Of a stretch of 64,000 bases of DNA, positions 53,928 to 61,729 are shown piece after piece (position 1 is the first letter of the stretch; every line of letters starts with the position of its first letter). Source of the DNA: Anaerolineae bacterium (GTDB lineage: Bacteria; Chloroflexota; Anaerolineae; 4572-78; J111); the NCBI GenBank assembly GCA_023151115.1, contig JAKLJP010000018.1:98624-162623 (forward strand), given 5' to 3'. Below the pieces are notes generated by a model. That model saw only the letters and a list, made by a program, of their open reading frames with translations. It made no database searches and was not told the DNA's origin. A program made the position numbers and the translations under genes.

Positions 53928-56786
53928 CTAAATTCCTCCGTAATCAATCCAATCTTCGGCCATTTTGGGCAGATTAGCCAGCAGGCCGCGCTGCTCGGTC
54001 ACGCTGGGTAGCGAGTCGAGAAAGGCCTGGCCGTAACTTTTGCTCATCACCCGCCGGTCGAAAATGGCCACCACCCCGCGGTCCTGGTGGGAGCGGATGA
54101 GGCGGCCAAAGCCCTGGCGGAACATCAAAATGGCTTGCGGAATAGAGTATTGGTTAAAGGCGTCGTCAAATGTTTCGGCGCGGGCGGCCACAATCGGATC
54201 GCTGGGTACGGCAAAGGGAATGCGGGTGATGACGACACAGCTCAAGGCTGAGCCGGGAATGTCCACCCCCTCCCAGAACGAGCGCGTCCCCAGCAGCACC
54301 GCCTGCTCCGCGTTTTTGAAATTTTCCAACATCTGGCGGCGGTTGGTCCCATCGCCCTGTTCATAAACCACAATCCCGGCTTCGGCCAGCGGGCCTTTGA
54401 TATTATTAGCTACGTTGCGCAGTTGGGTGTAAGCCGTAAACAGCACCAGGGTGCGCCCTCGAATCTGCTTGACCAGTTCAATCAAGGCCGTTTCGACCGC
54501 CTTCTGGTGGCCGGGCGCTTCGGGTTCGGGGATGTCCGTGGGCAAGTAGAGCAGGGTATTGTTCTCATAATCAAACGGCGAGCCAACCGCCGCTTCTTCG
54601 GCATCCCACAGATGCAGCCGCTCCTGAAAATATTCAAACGAATTATGGGTGCGCAGCGTAGCCGAGGTTAGCACCACCGACTCCTTGGGTTTGAGCAGAT
54701 GCTCATGCACCAGGTTGCCCACGTGGAGTGGCGCGTTGTGCAGCGACAGAGCCTTGGTCTGCATATTCTGCTCAACCCACAAAATCCGCTCGCGGCTGGG
54801 CTGAACCAGGATGACCTGCAAATTGCTGCGCACTTCGTCAAGCTGGCTGCGATAAAAGCTCAGGGTCGCTAGCAGTTCTTCCCAGTTGGACACGTCGTAG
54901 CTTTCCAATTCAGTCAGCATGGTGTAGAGAATGCCCAGGGCTTTGGACACTTCGCCCAGGCTGGCCCCGGTGTGGTCCCAGGTCAGCTCCACATTCGACC
55001 AGGCCGGTTGAGCGCGGGTGTCTTCCGTGAGCCGGATTTTCTGGTTATAACGGCTGCCGCCGGGAAATTCAGTCACGAACGCATTGAGCGCGGTAAAAAG
55101 CTGGCGCACCCCTTTGCCGGCCCGGTCCACGGCCTCGTGACATTTGAAAACAATGTCGTTGATGTCGCCCCGCACGTGAACGGGCGCAGCAGCCAGGCAG
55201 CGCCGGGCCACCTCGTGGATAAAGCCGGCCCGTTGACCCGAACTGCGCAGCGGTTGGCTCAACTCGCTCAACAGTTGGGTCAGCGATTTTTGGTCCACCT
55301 CAAAACTCAATTGATCGGTCACGCTATCTTCCAGGTGGTGAGCTTCGTCAATAATCAGGTACTTGTACTCCGGGATCACCCGGCTGTCTACGGCAATGTC
55401 GGCCAGCAGCAAGGCGTGATTGACCACAATTACGTGGGCCGATTCGGCGGCGCGGCGGGCGCGGGCGTAAAAACAGGTCTCGGCGCTGCACGTGCGCGGG
55501 GTGCAGGTGGCGCTGTCGGAGGCCACCTGATGCCACAACGCCTGCTCGGCGTAATCGGGCATAAACAGCTCTTCCCGGTCGCCGGTGGTAGTGCTGGGCA
55601 GCCAGACCAACAATTTTGCCAGTAAACGCAGCTCTTTGGGGCTGAGGTTTTCTTTTTGCCGGAATAACTGCACTCGGTGCGGGCAGATGTAATTGCTGCG
55701 CCCCTTGAGGGCCACCGCCTTAAATTTAACCGGCAAAATCTTTTGCAGCATGGGAATATCTTTGTTGATAAGCTGGTCTTGCAGGTTAATAGTGTTGGTC
55801 GAGATGACCACCCGCTGCCCGTTTTGCGCGGCCCAATAAATGGCCGGGATGAGATAGGCCACCGATTTGCCCGTGCCTGTGCCCGCCTCAACCATCAGGT
55901 GGTTCGACTCGTTGAATGCGCCGGCCACGTTGGCCAGCATGTCCACCTGCTGCGGACGATGCTCAAAACCGGGAAAGCTACGCTCAAACAGTCCATCCCC
56001 TTCCAACAGTCCGGCCAAAGCTTTGATGTCCAGCGGGGTGGGGTTGGGTACGGGTTTCAGCGGCGGGTCGAAGGCCCGGCTGTCGGGGTCGGAGCGCATC
56101 AGGGCAAAGCCGCCGTCCACCGCAAAATCATCCATCAGCCCTTTGGCCGCTAACTGCTGGCCCAACGTGCCGGCAGGCGGGGTGTAGCGGCGCTCGCGGC
56201 TCAAGTCGCGGAAAATGTAGGCCAGTGGCCAATCAGTTTTGCTGGCGATGTGGGCCACCTCCTCGATAATGCGGCTGTCCAGGCGGCGAGCCTGGTCGAG
56301 CAGGGCCTCAAACAGCCGCCGGGCCGCCTCGGCGTCGTCCAGGGCACGGTGAGCCTGGCCGTCGGGCGGCAGATTGACGTCCAGATATTTCAACAGCGCG
56401 GCCAGGCCGTAACGCCCGGCATGCGGCAGCAAAATACTGGCTAATTCAAACGTATCAATCCCGACATTCTGCTCAAACAGCCCATGCCGATATAAAAAAC
56501 TTAAATCAAAACCAATATTATGTCCAATGATCGGATTATCGCCAACAAAGCGGCGCACCTCAGACAGCACTGCCCCAATTTTAGGTGCGCCTTTGAGATC
56601 GGCCGGGGTGATGCCGGTGAGCTGTTGAATTTTATAAGGAATGGGCCGGCCCGGATCAAGCAGGGTATGGTAGGTTTCATACACCTGGTTGCCCTTAAAA
56701 CGGATCGCCCCAATTTCGAGAATGGCGTCCTGCTCCGGGTCAAGACCGGTGGTTTCAATATCCAGGGAAACGTATACTCTGGCCAA
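53928..56786 (-). CDS. DinG-type helicase fused to a DEDDh exonuclease
   Basis: About 952 residues. I chose the TTG at 56786 (MARVYVSLDIETTG in family terms); the frame extends 11 codons further upstream. N-terminal exonuclease: Exo I SLDIETTGLD, Exo II IIGHNIGFDL, Exo III HRALDDAEA. Then an XPD/DinG-like helicase: Walker A EAGTGTGKSVAYL, IDEAHH box, four Cys of an FeS cluster region (CPHRVQ ... CTPRTCSAETC), then motifs V/VI (GTRSFWEGVDIPG, QGFGRLIRSHQDRGV). Acts on replication-stalled or RNA-DNA structures. Confidence 0.94.
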   Translation of the reverse strand: MARVYVSLDIETTGLDPEQDAILEIGAIRFKGNQVYETYHTLLDPGRPIPYKIQQLTGITPADLKGAPKIGAVLSEVRRFVGDNPIIGHNIGFDLSFLYRHGLFEQNVGIDTFELASILLPHAGRYGLAALLKYLDVNLPPDGQAHRALDDAEAARRLFEALLDQARRLDSRIIEEVAHIASKTDWPLAYIFRDLSRERRYTPPAGTLGQQLAAKGLMDDFAVDGGFALMRSDPDSRAFDPPLKPVPNPTPLDIKALAGLLEGDGLFERSFPGFEHRPQQVDMLANVAGAFNESNHLMVEAGTGTGKSVAYLIPAIYWAAQNGQRVVISTNTINLQDQLINKDIPMLQKILPVKFKAVALKGRSNYICPHRVQLFRQKENLSPKELRLLAKLLVWLPSTTTGDREELFMPDYAEQALWHQVASDSATCTPRTCSAETCFYARARRAAESAHVIVVNHALLLADIAVDSRVIPEYKYLIIDEAHHLEDSVTDQLSFEVDQKSLTQLLSELSQPLRSSGQRAGFIHEVARRCLAAAPVHVRGDINDIVFKCHEAVDRAGKGVRQLFTALNAFVTEFPGGSRYNQKIRLTEDTRAQPAWSNVELTWDHTGASLGEVSKALGILYTMLTELESYDVSNWEELLATLSFYRSQLDEVRSNLQVILVQPSRERILWVEQNMQTKALSLHNAPLHVGNLVHEHLLKPKESVVLTSATLRTHNSFEYFQERLHLWDAEEAAVGSPFDYENNTLLYLPTDIPEPEAPGHQKAVETALIELVKQIRGRTLVLFTAYTQLRNVANNIKGPLAEAGIVVYEQGDGTNRRQMLENFKNAEQAVLLGTRSFWEGVDIPGSALSCVVITRIPFAVPSDPIVAARAETFDDAFNQYSIPQAILMFRQGFGRLIRSHQDRGVVAIFDRRVMSKSYGQAFLDSLPSVTEQRGLLANLPKMAEDWIDYGGI

Positions 56787-56816
56787 AATTGTCTGCTTTC
56801 TAAGGGGGCAGAGTAA

Positions 56817-56930
56817 CAAGTAGCAGGGTAGCAGAGTCGTAAAGTAGCAAATCTGTTACCTTGCTACCTGTTACCCTGTGTTACCTTGCTACCTGTTACT
56901 TGCTACTTTGTTACTTGCACCTTGACACAT
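56817..56930. repeat. Heptad-repeat hairpin with long right arm
   Basis: AAGTAGCAGGGTAGCAGAG paired with TTACCTTGCTACCTGTTACC, the array continuing to GTTACTTGC. Just upstream of the helicase start. Confidence 0.8.
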
Positions 56931-56977
56931 TATACAGGGAATCAAGCGATTGAGCGAAATTTGGTTTATTTTTCCCG

Positions 56978-57007
56978 TTGGTGGAAAGTTGAAAACTGTG
57001 TTAGAAT
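56978..57007 (+). promoter_or_regulatory. Possible promoter of 57216-57908
   Basis: TTGGTG-N18-TAGAAT, about 210 bases before the GTG. The leader region 57030-57190 contains an inverted GACTGATTGAC / GTCAGTCAATC pair. Weak evidence. Confidence 0.35.
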
Positions 57008-57215
57008 ATTAAGAGCCACGGTCAGGACACTCCAAGACTGATTGACCGACAGATTTAATATTTCACCGCAGAGGACGCCGAAAACGCAGAGCTTTTTTAT
57101 AAATCTCCCAGCGGACTCTTCGCCATCGGCGGTTAATTTGAGCTACAAGGTTAAATTAGTCAGTCAATCAGCATTCCAAGATTTTGAGCAGCCTTATCAT
57201 TAAGGATTTAACCTT

Positions 57216-57908
57216 GTGAGCTTGTGGAACCGTTTTATCAACTGGTTGACCGACGCTGATCCCAAGCCTAAAACCGGCTCTAAACCGCAACCCCCTGCGC
57301 TCCCTCCCGACGACTCCAGCCAGGATATCGAAACCCAATTAAAAGTGCTGGAAGGCAAATTAGACCAAACAGTTCAGGATTTGGCCGATGGTTTGATCAA
57401 CCGCGCCCAGTTTGAAAATCTTTATCGCCATTATCAAAATCAACGGCGGGTGGTGCGCGGCTTTTTGCAGCAGGCCAGCGACCCGGCTATGCTCAAAATC
57501 GGCGCGGGCGAGAGCATGGTTATTCGCCAGCGTTTTGCGGCCAAAGTGCTGGCCTATGCCGTTTACGACAATGTTACCAGCCTACCGCTGCATACGGTCG
57601 GCCAGTTCCCCCTGGAAAGCGAGCTGGTGGTCGGCTTTTTTTCCGGCTTTCGCTCGGCCATTGCCGAAATTATGGGCACCGGCGCGCGCAAAGCTGTCAC
57701 CGATGATGGCAAGGTGCTGATTTATGTGCCCGGCCAGAAGACCACTCTGATCGTGCTCTACTCTGCCGAGCCGGCCGACATCGAAAGCCTCAGCCTGCGC
57801 CAGGCCCACGAGCATTTTGAAAAAATCAATGCGCCCGTTCTGGCAAATACACCCGTTCTCGAAAATCAGCTCATTTTTAATTACGACATGTTTCTCAAAC
57901 TAACGTGA
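57216..57908 (+). CDS. Uncharacterised protein beside a Rab-like GTPase
   Basis: 230 residues. N-terminal Pro-rich linker (about 15-35), a predicted coiled coil (QLKVLEGKLDQTVQDLADGL), and a C-terminal alpha/beta domain (VLAYAVYDNVTSLPLHTVGQ ... LIVLYSAEPADIESLSLRQ). The last resembles a roadblock/LC7-like sheet with a hydrophobic strand pattern. Roadblock proteins partner small GTPases, and a Rab-like gene follows 167 bases later, so it may be a GTPase-regulator (inference). The start is GTG 57216, with AAGGATTTAACC upstream. Confidence 0.55.
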   Translation: MSLWNRFINWLTDADPKPKTGSKPQPPALPPDDSSQDIETQLKVLEGKLDQTVQDLADGLINRAQFENLYRHYQNQRRVVRGFLQQASDPAMLKIGAGESMVIRQRFAAKVLAYAVYDNVTSLPLHTVGQFPLESELVVGFFSGFRSAIAEIMGTGARKAVTDDGKVLIYVPGQKTTLIVLYSAEPADIESLSLRQAHEHFEKINAPVLANTPVLENQLIFNYDMFLKLT

Positions 57909-57950
57909 GGAAGGATTGGCAGGCTGGAAGATTGGCTGGTGTTTCCCAGC

Positions 57951-58045
57951 CTCAGTGGATCCAATTTTCCAGGAGTGAGGCACGCCTACGTGCCGAACGG
58001 AGCCACACGTGGGCGTGCTGGCTCCTCAAATTTGGATCTACTAAG
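57951..58045. repeat. MITE-like palindrome, family A, copy 2 (inverted)
   Basis: Ends CTCAGTGGATCCAATTTTCC and CTTAGTAGATCCAAATTT; core with CACGCCTACGTG and CACGTGGGCGTG. It lies between two heptad arms (GGCTGGAAGATTGG at 57920 and TCTTCCAACCTTCCA at 58046), as if inserted into a heptad hairpin. Confidence 0.85.
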
Positions 58046-58075
58046 TCTTCCAACCTTCCACGTTTATCACAGCAT

Positions 58076-58603
58076 ATGAATCAGGCTGACTCCGAACAAA
58101 TTCTGCGTTATAAAGTGGCGATCATCGGCGATGGCAGCGTCGGTAAAACCACCCTGTTGCGCCGCTTTGCCACCGGCATGTTTCAAGAATCGCGGATTAT
58201 GACCATTGGGGTTGACTTTCAAACAGTAGTGGTTAAGAGCGGGGAATTGTCATTTAAGCTGACTGTCTGGGATTTGGCCGGGCAGGAGCGCTTTGCCTCC
58301 TTTCGCGATAATTTTTATCGGGGGGCGCGAGCGGTGGCGATGGTCTATGACGTGACCGACCGGCAGTCCTTTGCTGACCTGCCCCGTTGGGAGCAAGAAG
58401 CCAAAAGCGTGGTGGATCATCATCGGTTTTTGGTGGTGGCTAACAAAGTTGACCGGCCGGATCGGGTTATCCAGGCCGCCGAGGGCAAACAGTACGCCGC
58501 CTCCATCAGCGCGGCTTACCTGGAAACCAGCGCCAAAACCGGCGACGGAGTGGCCCGCTTGTTCGAGCTGCTGGCCCGAGCGGCCCACACCCAGCGCGGT
58601 TAG
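58076..58603 (+). CDS. Rab/Ras-like small GTPase
   Basis: 175 residues from ATG 58076; the longer frame upstream is a read-through of the MITE. G1 GDGSVGKTT (P-loop, Ser before VGK), switch I Thr in IMTIGVDF, G3 WDLAGQERF with catalytic Gln70, G4 NKVD, G5 ETSAKTG. All five boxes are present and the sequence looks like a eukaryotic Rab rather than MglA. No C-terminal Cys, so no prenyl anchor. Follows a possible regulator (57216) and precedes a cyclic-nucleotide-binding protein (58716). Role in bacteria unknown. Confidence 0.93.
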   Translation: MNQADSEQILRYKVAIIGDGSVGKTTLLRRFATGMFQESRIMTIGVDFQTVVVKSGELSFKLTVWDLAGQERFASFRDNFYRGARAVAMVYDVTDRQSFADLPRWEQEAKSVVDHHRFLVVANKVDRPDRVIQAAEGKQYAASISAAYLETSAKTGDGVARLFELLARAAHTQRG

Positions 58604-58626
58604 CCCGGTGTAAAGCCAAAGTCCCA

Positions 58627-58655
58627 TTGACGTTTGCCTGGCCCTATGTTAAGAT
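58627..58655 (+). promoter_or_regulatory. Promoter of the cyclic-nucleotide-binding gene
   Basis: TTGACG-N17-TAAGAT, followed by an AAGGAG about 10 bases before ATG 58716. Confidence 0.65.
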
Positions 58656-58715
58656 GAAAGAACCATCAGGGGATCACTGTATCACCCTCCGAACTTGTTA
58701 AGGAGAACCCACCCA

Positions 58716-59201
58716 ATGTCGAAAAAATATATTCTTGAGCAAGTTGATATTTTTCAAGAGTTAGACTCGAGCCAACTGGATTTGATTGAGCAAATTTGCC
58801 GCGAAAAAAGCTATAGTCAAGGCGATATCATCTTTAAAGAAAATCTGGCCAGCAACGAGTTTTACATCATTGCCGAAGGCGAAATAGAAATCCAGGTAGA
58901 CCCCGACACCATTGGCGATGGCTCTGACATCCACGAGCCAACCACCATCGCCGTGCTGCGCCGGGGGCAATCCTTTGGCGAAGTGGCCCTGGTTGATCCA
59001 GGGGTGCGCTCTGCCTCGGCCCGCTGCCGCTCCGAGTCGAGCAAACTGCTGGTGATTGAGCGCAAAGATTTTATGAAGCTGCTGGAAAGCAATTACGAAA
59101 TGGGCTACGTTATCATGCGCAACCTGGCCGCCGACCTGGCTCTCAAAATCCGCCAAACCAACCTTATGGTCCGCGAGTCACTCACGTATGCCAAGAAGTA
59201 G
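58716..59201 (+). CDS. Single-domain cyclic-nucleotide-binding protein
   Basis: 161 residues from ATG 58716. The beta-roll is clear: YSQGDIIFKENLASNEFYII and the phosphate-binding cassette FGEVALVDPGVRSASARC with the conserved Glu and Arg. No DNA-binding domain and no membrane helix follow. Probably a stand-alone cAMP/cGMP sensor, or a subunit that gates another protein such as the GTPase (inference). Confidence 0.92.
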   Translation: MSKKYILEQVDIFQELDSSQLDLIEQICREKSYSQGDIIFKENLASNEFYIIAEGEIEIQVDPDTIGDGSDIHEPTTIAVLRRGQSFGEVALVDPGVRSASARCRSESSKLLVIERKDFMKLLESNYEMGYVIMRNLAADLALKIRQTNLMVRESLTYAKK

Positions 59202-59296
59202 ATAATAAGCCGAAAGTCATCCTGAGTAGCCCCGACCGCAGGGAGTGGGCGTATCGAAGGGTAATTTTCGGTAAAATGTCGAAATCGGATAATAAG

Positions 59297-59374
59297 AGCC
59301 TATCCGAAAACCTCTGCATCCTATGCGTCATCGGCTGGCATAGAGATGCCAATCCACGGGTTTTCGGATAGGCC
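59297..59374. repeat. MITE-like palindrome, family C
   Basis: Ends GCCTATCCGAAAACC and GGTTTTCGGATAGGC. The core ATGCGTCATCGGCTGGCATA is related to the family B core. Confidence 0.8.
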
Positions 59375-59393
59375 CTAAGTCTTTGAAAAAGCA

Positions 59394-59421
59394 AGCCCCC
59401 GCACTCGCGGGGGCTTTTTGT
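59394..59421. terminator. Bidirectional terminator between two convergent genes
   Basis: AGCCCCCGC-ACTC-GCGGGGGCT, flanked by A run (GAAAAAGCA) and T run (TTTTTGTTT). Serves both 58716-59201 (+) and 59422-61284 (-). Confidence 0.9.
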
Positions 59422-61284
59422 TTATTGCGCCGATGGATCCACCGGCAAAATGCGGGTGTGGTACTCCGGCTGGAGATAGGGATGCTCTCGATAAGTTAGC
59501 TGCGCCGGGCGAGGCAGCCGCTTGGTTTCGATGTCCCTTTTTAACAGTGGAACCAGGGTTTGAAAATTGATCCAGGCCCGGATGCGGATGCCCAACTCGG
59601 TGTTGTGGATGGCGTCGTCGTACAGGTCAGGGTGTTTGGGCATTTGTCCGGCCACGTCAATCAACGGGACCCGGTTTTCGGCGGCCCACAGCCGGAAGAC
59701 TCGGTTCTGCAAATCGGCCATGCGCCGCATGTTGGCGTAGCTGACCGGCCAATAAATCCGGTTGAGGTAGCCGTACAGAGTCCGGTGGCGGGCCGGGTCG
59801 AGCACCATGCCGTCGTACACAAACCAGTCAAAGGTCGCCAACACAAATTTAACGTTTTGTGTCTCCAAATCCTGCTTGATGGTATCCAGGTCGCCCAGAA
59901 TGGCTTTGAGGGCCAGGGCCTTGCCCACATGCGCCCGATCCGGTCTGAACTCATTCAATCCTTCCGGCAGGTTAAAGCTTTGCTCCGGTTTGGCCGGCTC
60001 TGAGCCGGTTATGGAAAACTGCTCCACAAGTGAGCGAGCGCGCGCGGCTAGGGCAGAGTATTCACTCAACTGGTCCAGCCAGCTTTTGTCGTTTGACTCG
60101 ACATTGGCAAAATTGGGGGCTACCCCATCGGGCGGCTGGCCGAAGGTGATGTCGGGCGGAAAGCTGACCATGCTGCGCGGGTCAAACTGGTTAGACCCCT
60201 CGTAGTAAATCACATAATCAACATCCATGGGCAGCACTTCGTAGCGCACCACCGCCGCAATATCCCGCGAGCCGATGCCCTCGCGCCCGGCATTAATCAC
60301 CTCAAAATGCACCTTGTAGCCGGACTCTTTGGCCCACAGGTTGAGCCAATGCTGCAACAATTCCGGGTAAGAATAGGGCAAAGAGTGACCGTCCACCGTC
60401 GTCGAAGCGCCGACACAGGCAATCCGAATGGTGCGAACCGGCTTTTTGAGGGTGATTTCCGGCCCGCGCCAGCCGAATTGATTGGTCGTCAGGCCGGTCG
60501 GCAGAGTCACATGGGGCGGGTAGCGATAGCGGGGGTAGGCCGTCCCCCAGGCCGGGTGATAGGTGTAGACTTGCGGTGGAACGTTACTGAAAATTCCTCG
60601 GTTGAGAAAATAATCATCCGATAGATACTCGTTCCACCAATAGTTGGCCCGGTAGCCATACTGCCCGGCTCGGGCAGACGCTTCGGCCTTAATCTCGTAT
60701 TTGGTCAACCGCTCCGGCGAGGTGTAAATCCAATTCGGTTTGACATAGGTGCTGAACTTGAAATCGCTGACAAAATCATCCAGGCTGTAAACGGCCAGGG
60801 CATCGAGGGGTAGTGCGGGGGCTGCCGGGGGAGCGGCTTCAGTCAGCAGTTCTCCCGCCTTAGCCGCGGGGGGAATACACAATTTCCAGCCGGCTTCAAT
60901 CAAGTCGGGGTTGACAATTTCGGCAAAGCTGGCGTCGGCCACATGCTGTTGGTTGGTGGCGCTGACAATAGCCGGGTAAGCCAGCAAATCGCCTAGCACC
61001 TTGTCGGCAATCTTGCTCAACCAATCGTCGGCCTGAACCGTGTAAATTTCGGCGCAGGGCTGGCGCGAGTCTGCCCGCACGACCCCAGGCAAGCTAGAGA
61101 TGAGCAGCAAGGCGACTGCAAGCCAGCGGTACTGCCCTCTGGAAAAGTTTTTGCTTAGAGAGGGCGCCTCTTGCGTGCTGCGTGTTGTCCATAAATGAGA
61201 TAAACGGAATATGCAACACGCAAGACGCAACAGAAGAAAGAACTTATCTGGACGCCTATAAAATGATTGTCTCGTTAAACTCAT
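59422..61284 (-). CDS. LysM-containing SGNH/GDSL-type hydrolase
   Basis: 620 residues, overlapping the upstream small gene by four bases (ATGA). N-terminal hydrophobic segments (about 12-30 and 55-72) and a LysM-like domain (about 78-137: EIYTVQADDWLSKIADKVLG). A beta-rich middle follows. SGNH fold from about residue 285: RTIRIACVGASTTVDGHS (Ser nucleophile in GAST), INAGREGIGSRD (Gly), YYEGSNQ (Asn), DDAIHNTELG (Asp-His). Likely acts on cell-surface glycans or lipids. A heptad array lies within the N-terminal coding part. Confidence 0.85.
   Translation of the reverse strand: MSLTRQSFYRRPDKFFLLLRLACCIFRLSHLWTTRSTQEAPSLSKNFSRGQYRWLAVALLLISSLPGVVRADSRQPCAEIYTVQADDWLSKIADKVLGDLLAYPAIVSATNQQHVADASFAEIVNPDLIEAGWKLCIPPAAKAGELLTEAAPPAAPALPLDALAVYSLDDFVSDFKFSTYVKPNWIYTSPERLTKYEIKAEASARAGQYGYRANYWWNEYLSDDYFLNRGIFSNVPPQVYTYHPAWGTAYPRYRYPPHVTLPTGLTTNQFGWRGPEITLKKPVRTIRIACVGASTTVDGHSLPYSYPELLQHWLNLWAKESGYKVHFEVINAGREGIGSRDIAAVVRYEVLPMDVDYVIYYEGSNQFDPRSMVSFPPDITFGQPPDGVAPNFANVESNDKSWLDQLSEYSALAARARSLVEQFSITGSEPAKPEQSFNLPEGLNEFRPDRAHVGKALALKAILGDLDTIKQDLETQNVKFVLATFDWFVYDGMVLDPARHRTLYGYLNRIYWPVSYANMRRMADLQNRVFRLWAAENRVPLIDVAGQMPKHPDLYDDAIHNTELGIRIRAWINFQTLVPLLKRDIETKRLPRPAQLTYREHPYLQPEYHTRILPVDPSAQ
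61165..61235. repeat. In-gene heptad-repeat hairpin (GCGTGTT / AACACGC)
   Basis: TTGCGTGCTGCGTGTTG with partner GCAACACGCAAGACGCAACA. It lies within the N-terminal coding part of 59422-61284, in frame. Confidence 0.8.
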
Positions 61285-61481
61285 GGGCCTTCGTCTGGGG
61301 CGGAGATGGTGGTGTTATTCGGGTTCAGTTTCAAGGACGATAATTGAAAGCCGTCAAACCAGCGCAGCAGCCCTTCGCTGAGGGCCAGCATCAGCATGGT
61401 TGCCAGCACCAAGAGGAGCAGATTAATCAGCCAGTTGCGGGGTTTCGAGTCAGCTTGCTTCCCTAACCAGTGGCGCACCAT
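61281..61481 (-). CDS. Small membrane protein, SGNH anchor-like
   Basis: 66 residues from ATG 61481 (GAGG before it). One helix, WLINLLLLVLATMLMLALSE, followed by GLLRWFDGFQLSS. This pattern opens many membrane-anchored SGNH hydrolases. It ends in ATGA overlap with the hydrolase gene and is translationally coupled. It may be a separated anchor fragment of the ancestral hydrolase or a real partner. Confidence 0.55.
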   Translation of the reverse strand: MVRHWLGKQADSKPRNWLINLLLLVLATMLMLALSEGLLRWFDGFQLSSLKLNPNNTTISAPDEGP

Positions 61482-61555
61482 AACACCTCGTTTTTGATGG
61501 ATGTCAAATGTGTCAACGCTGTCCATTTTATCACATCTATCCGGCTGCTGACAAG

Positions 61556-61655
61556 AGGCAAAAGGAAAGAGGATAGAAGATAGAGGATAGAAGATGGAGG
61601 ATGGAGGATTACTATCTACTATCTACCATCTACTATCTTCTATCCACACGCTTCC
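61556..61655. repeat. Heptad-repeat hairpin (GATAGAG-type)
   Basis: AGAGGATAGAAGATAGAGGA with the partner CTACTATCTACCATCTACTATC. In the 248-base gap 61482-61729; no gene there. Confidence 0.85.
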
Positions 61656-61729
61656 TTGTTTGTGCAAACGCCCTGACTGTGCTTAAATGGAGCCTTGCCG
61701 ACTTCCGCGCCCGGTGGGGATAGGGAGAC

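Noticed and set aside
57905..58075. Longer N-terminus for the GTPase
   Set aside because: The extra 57 codons are a translated heptad repeat and MITE; the Rab fold begins at 58076.
4345..61655. CRISPR array interpretation of the heptad arrays
   Set aside because: Units are 7 bases with no unique spacers, and no cas gene is present.
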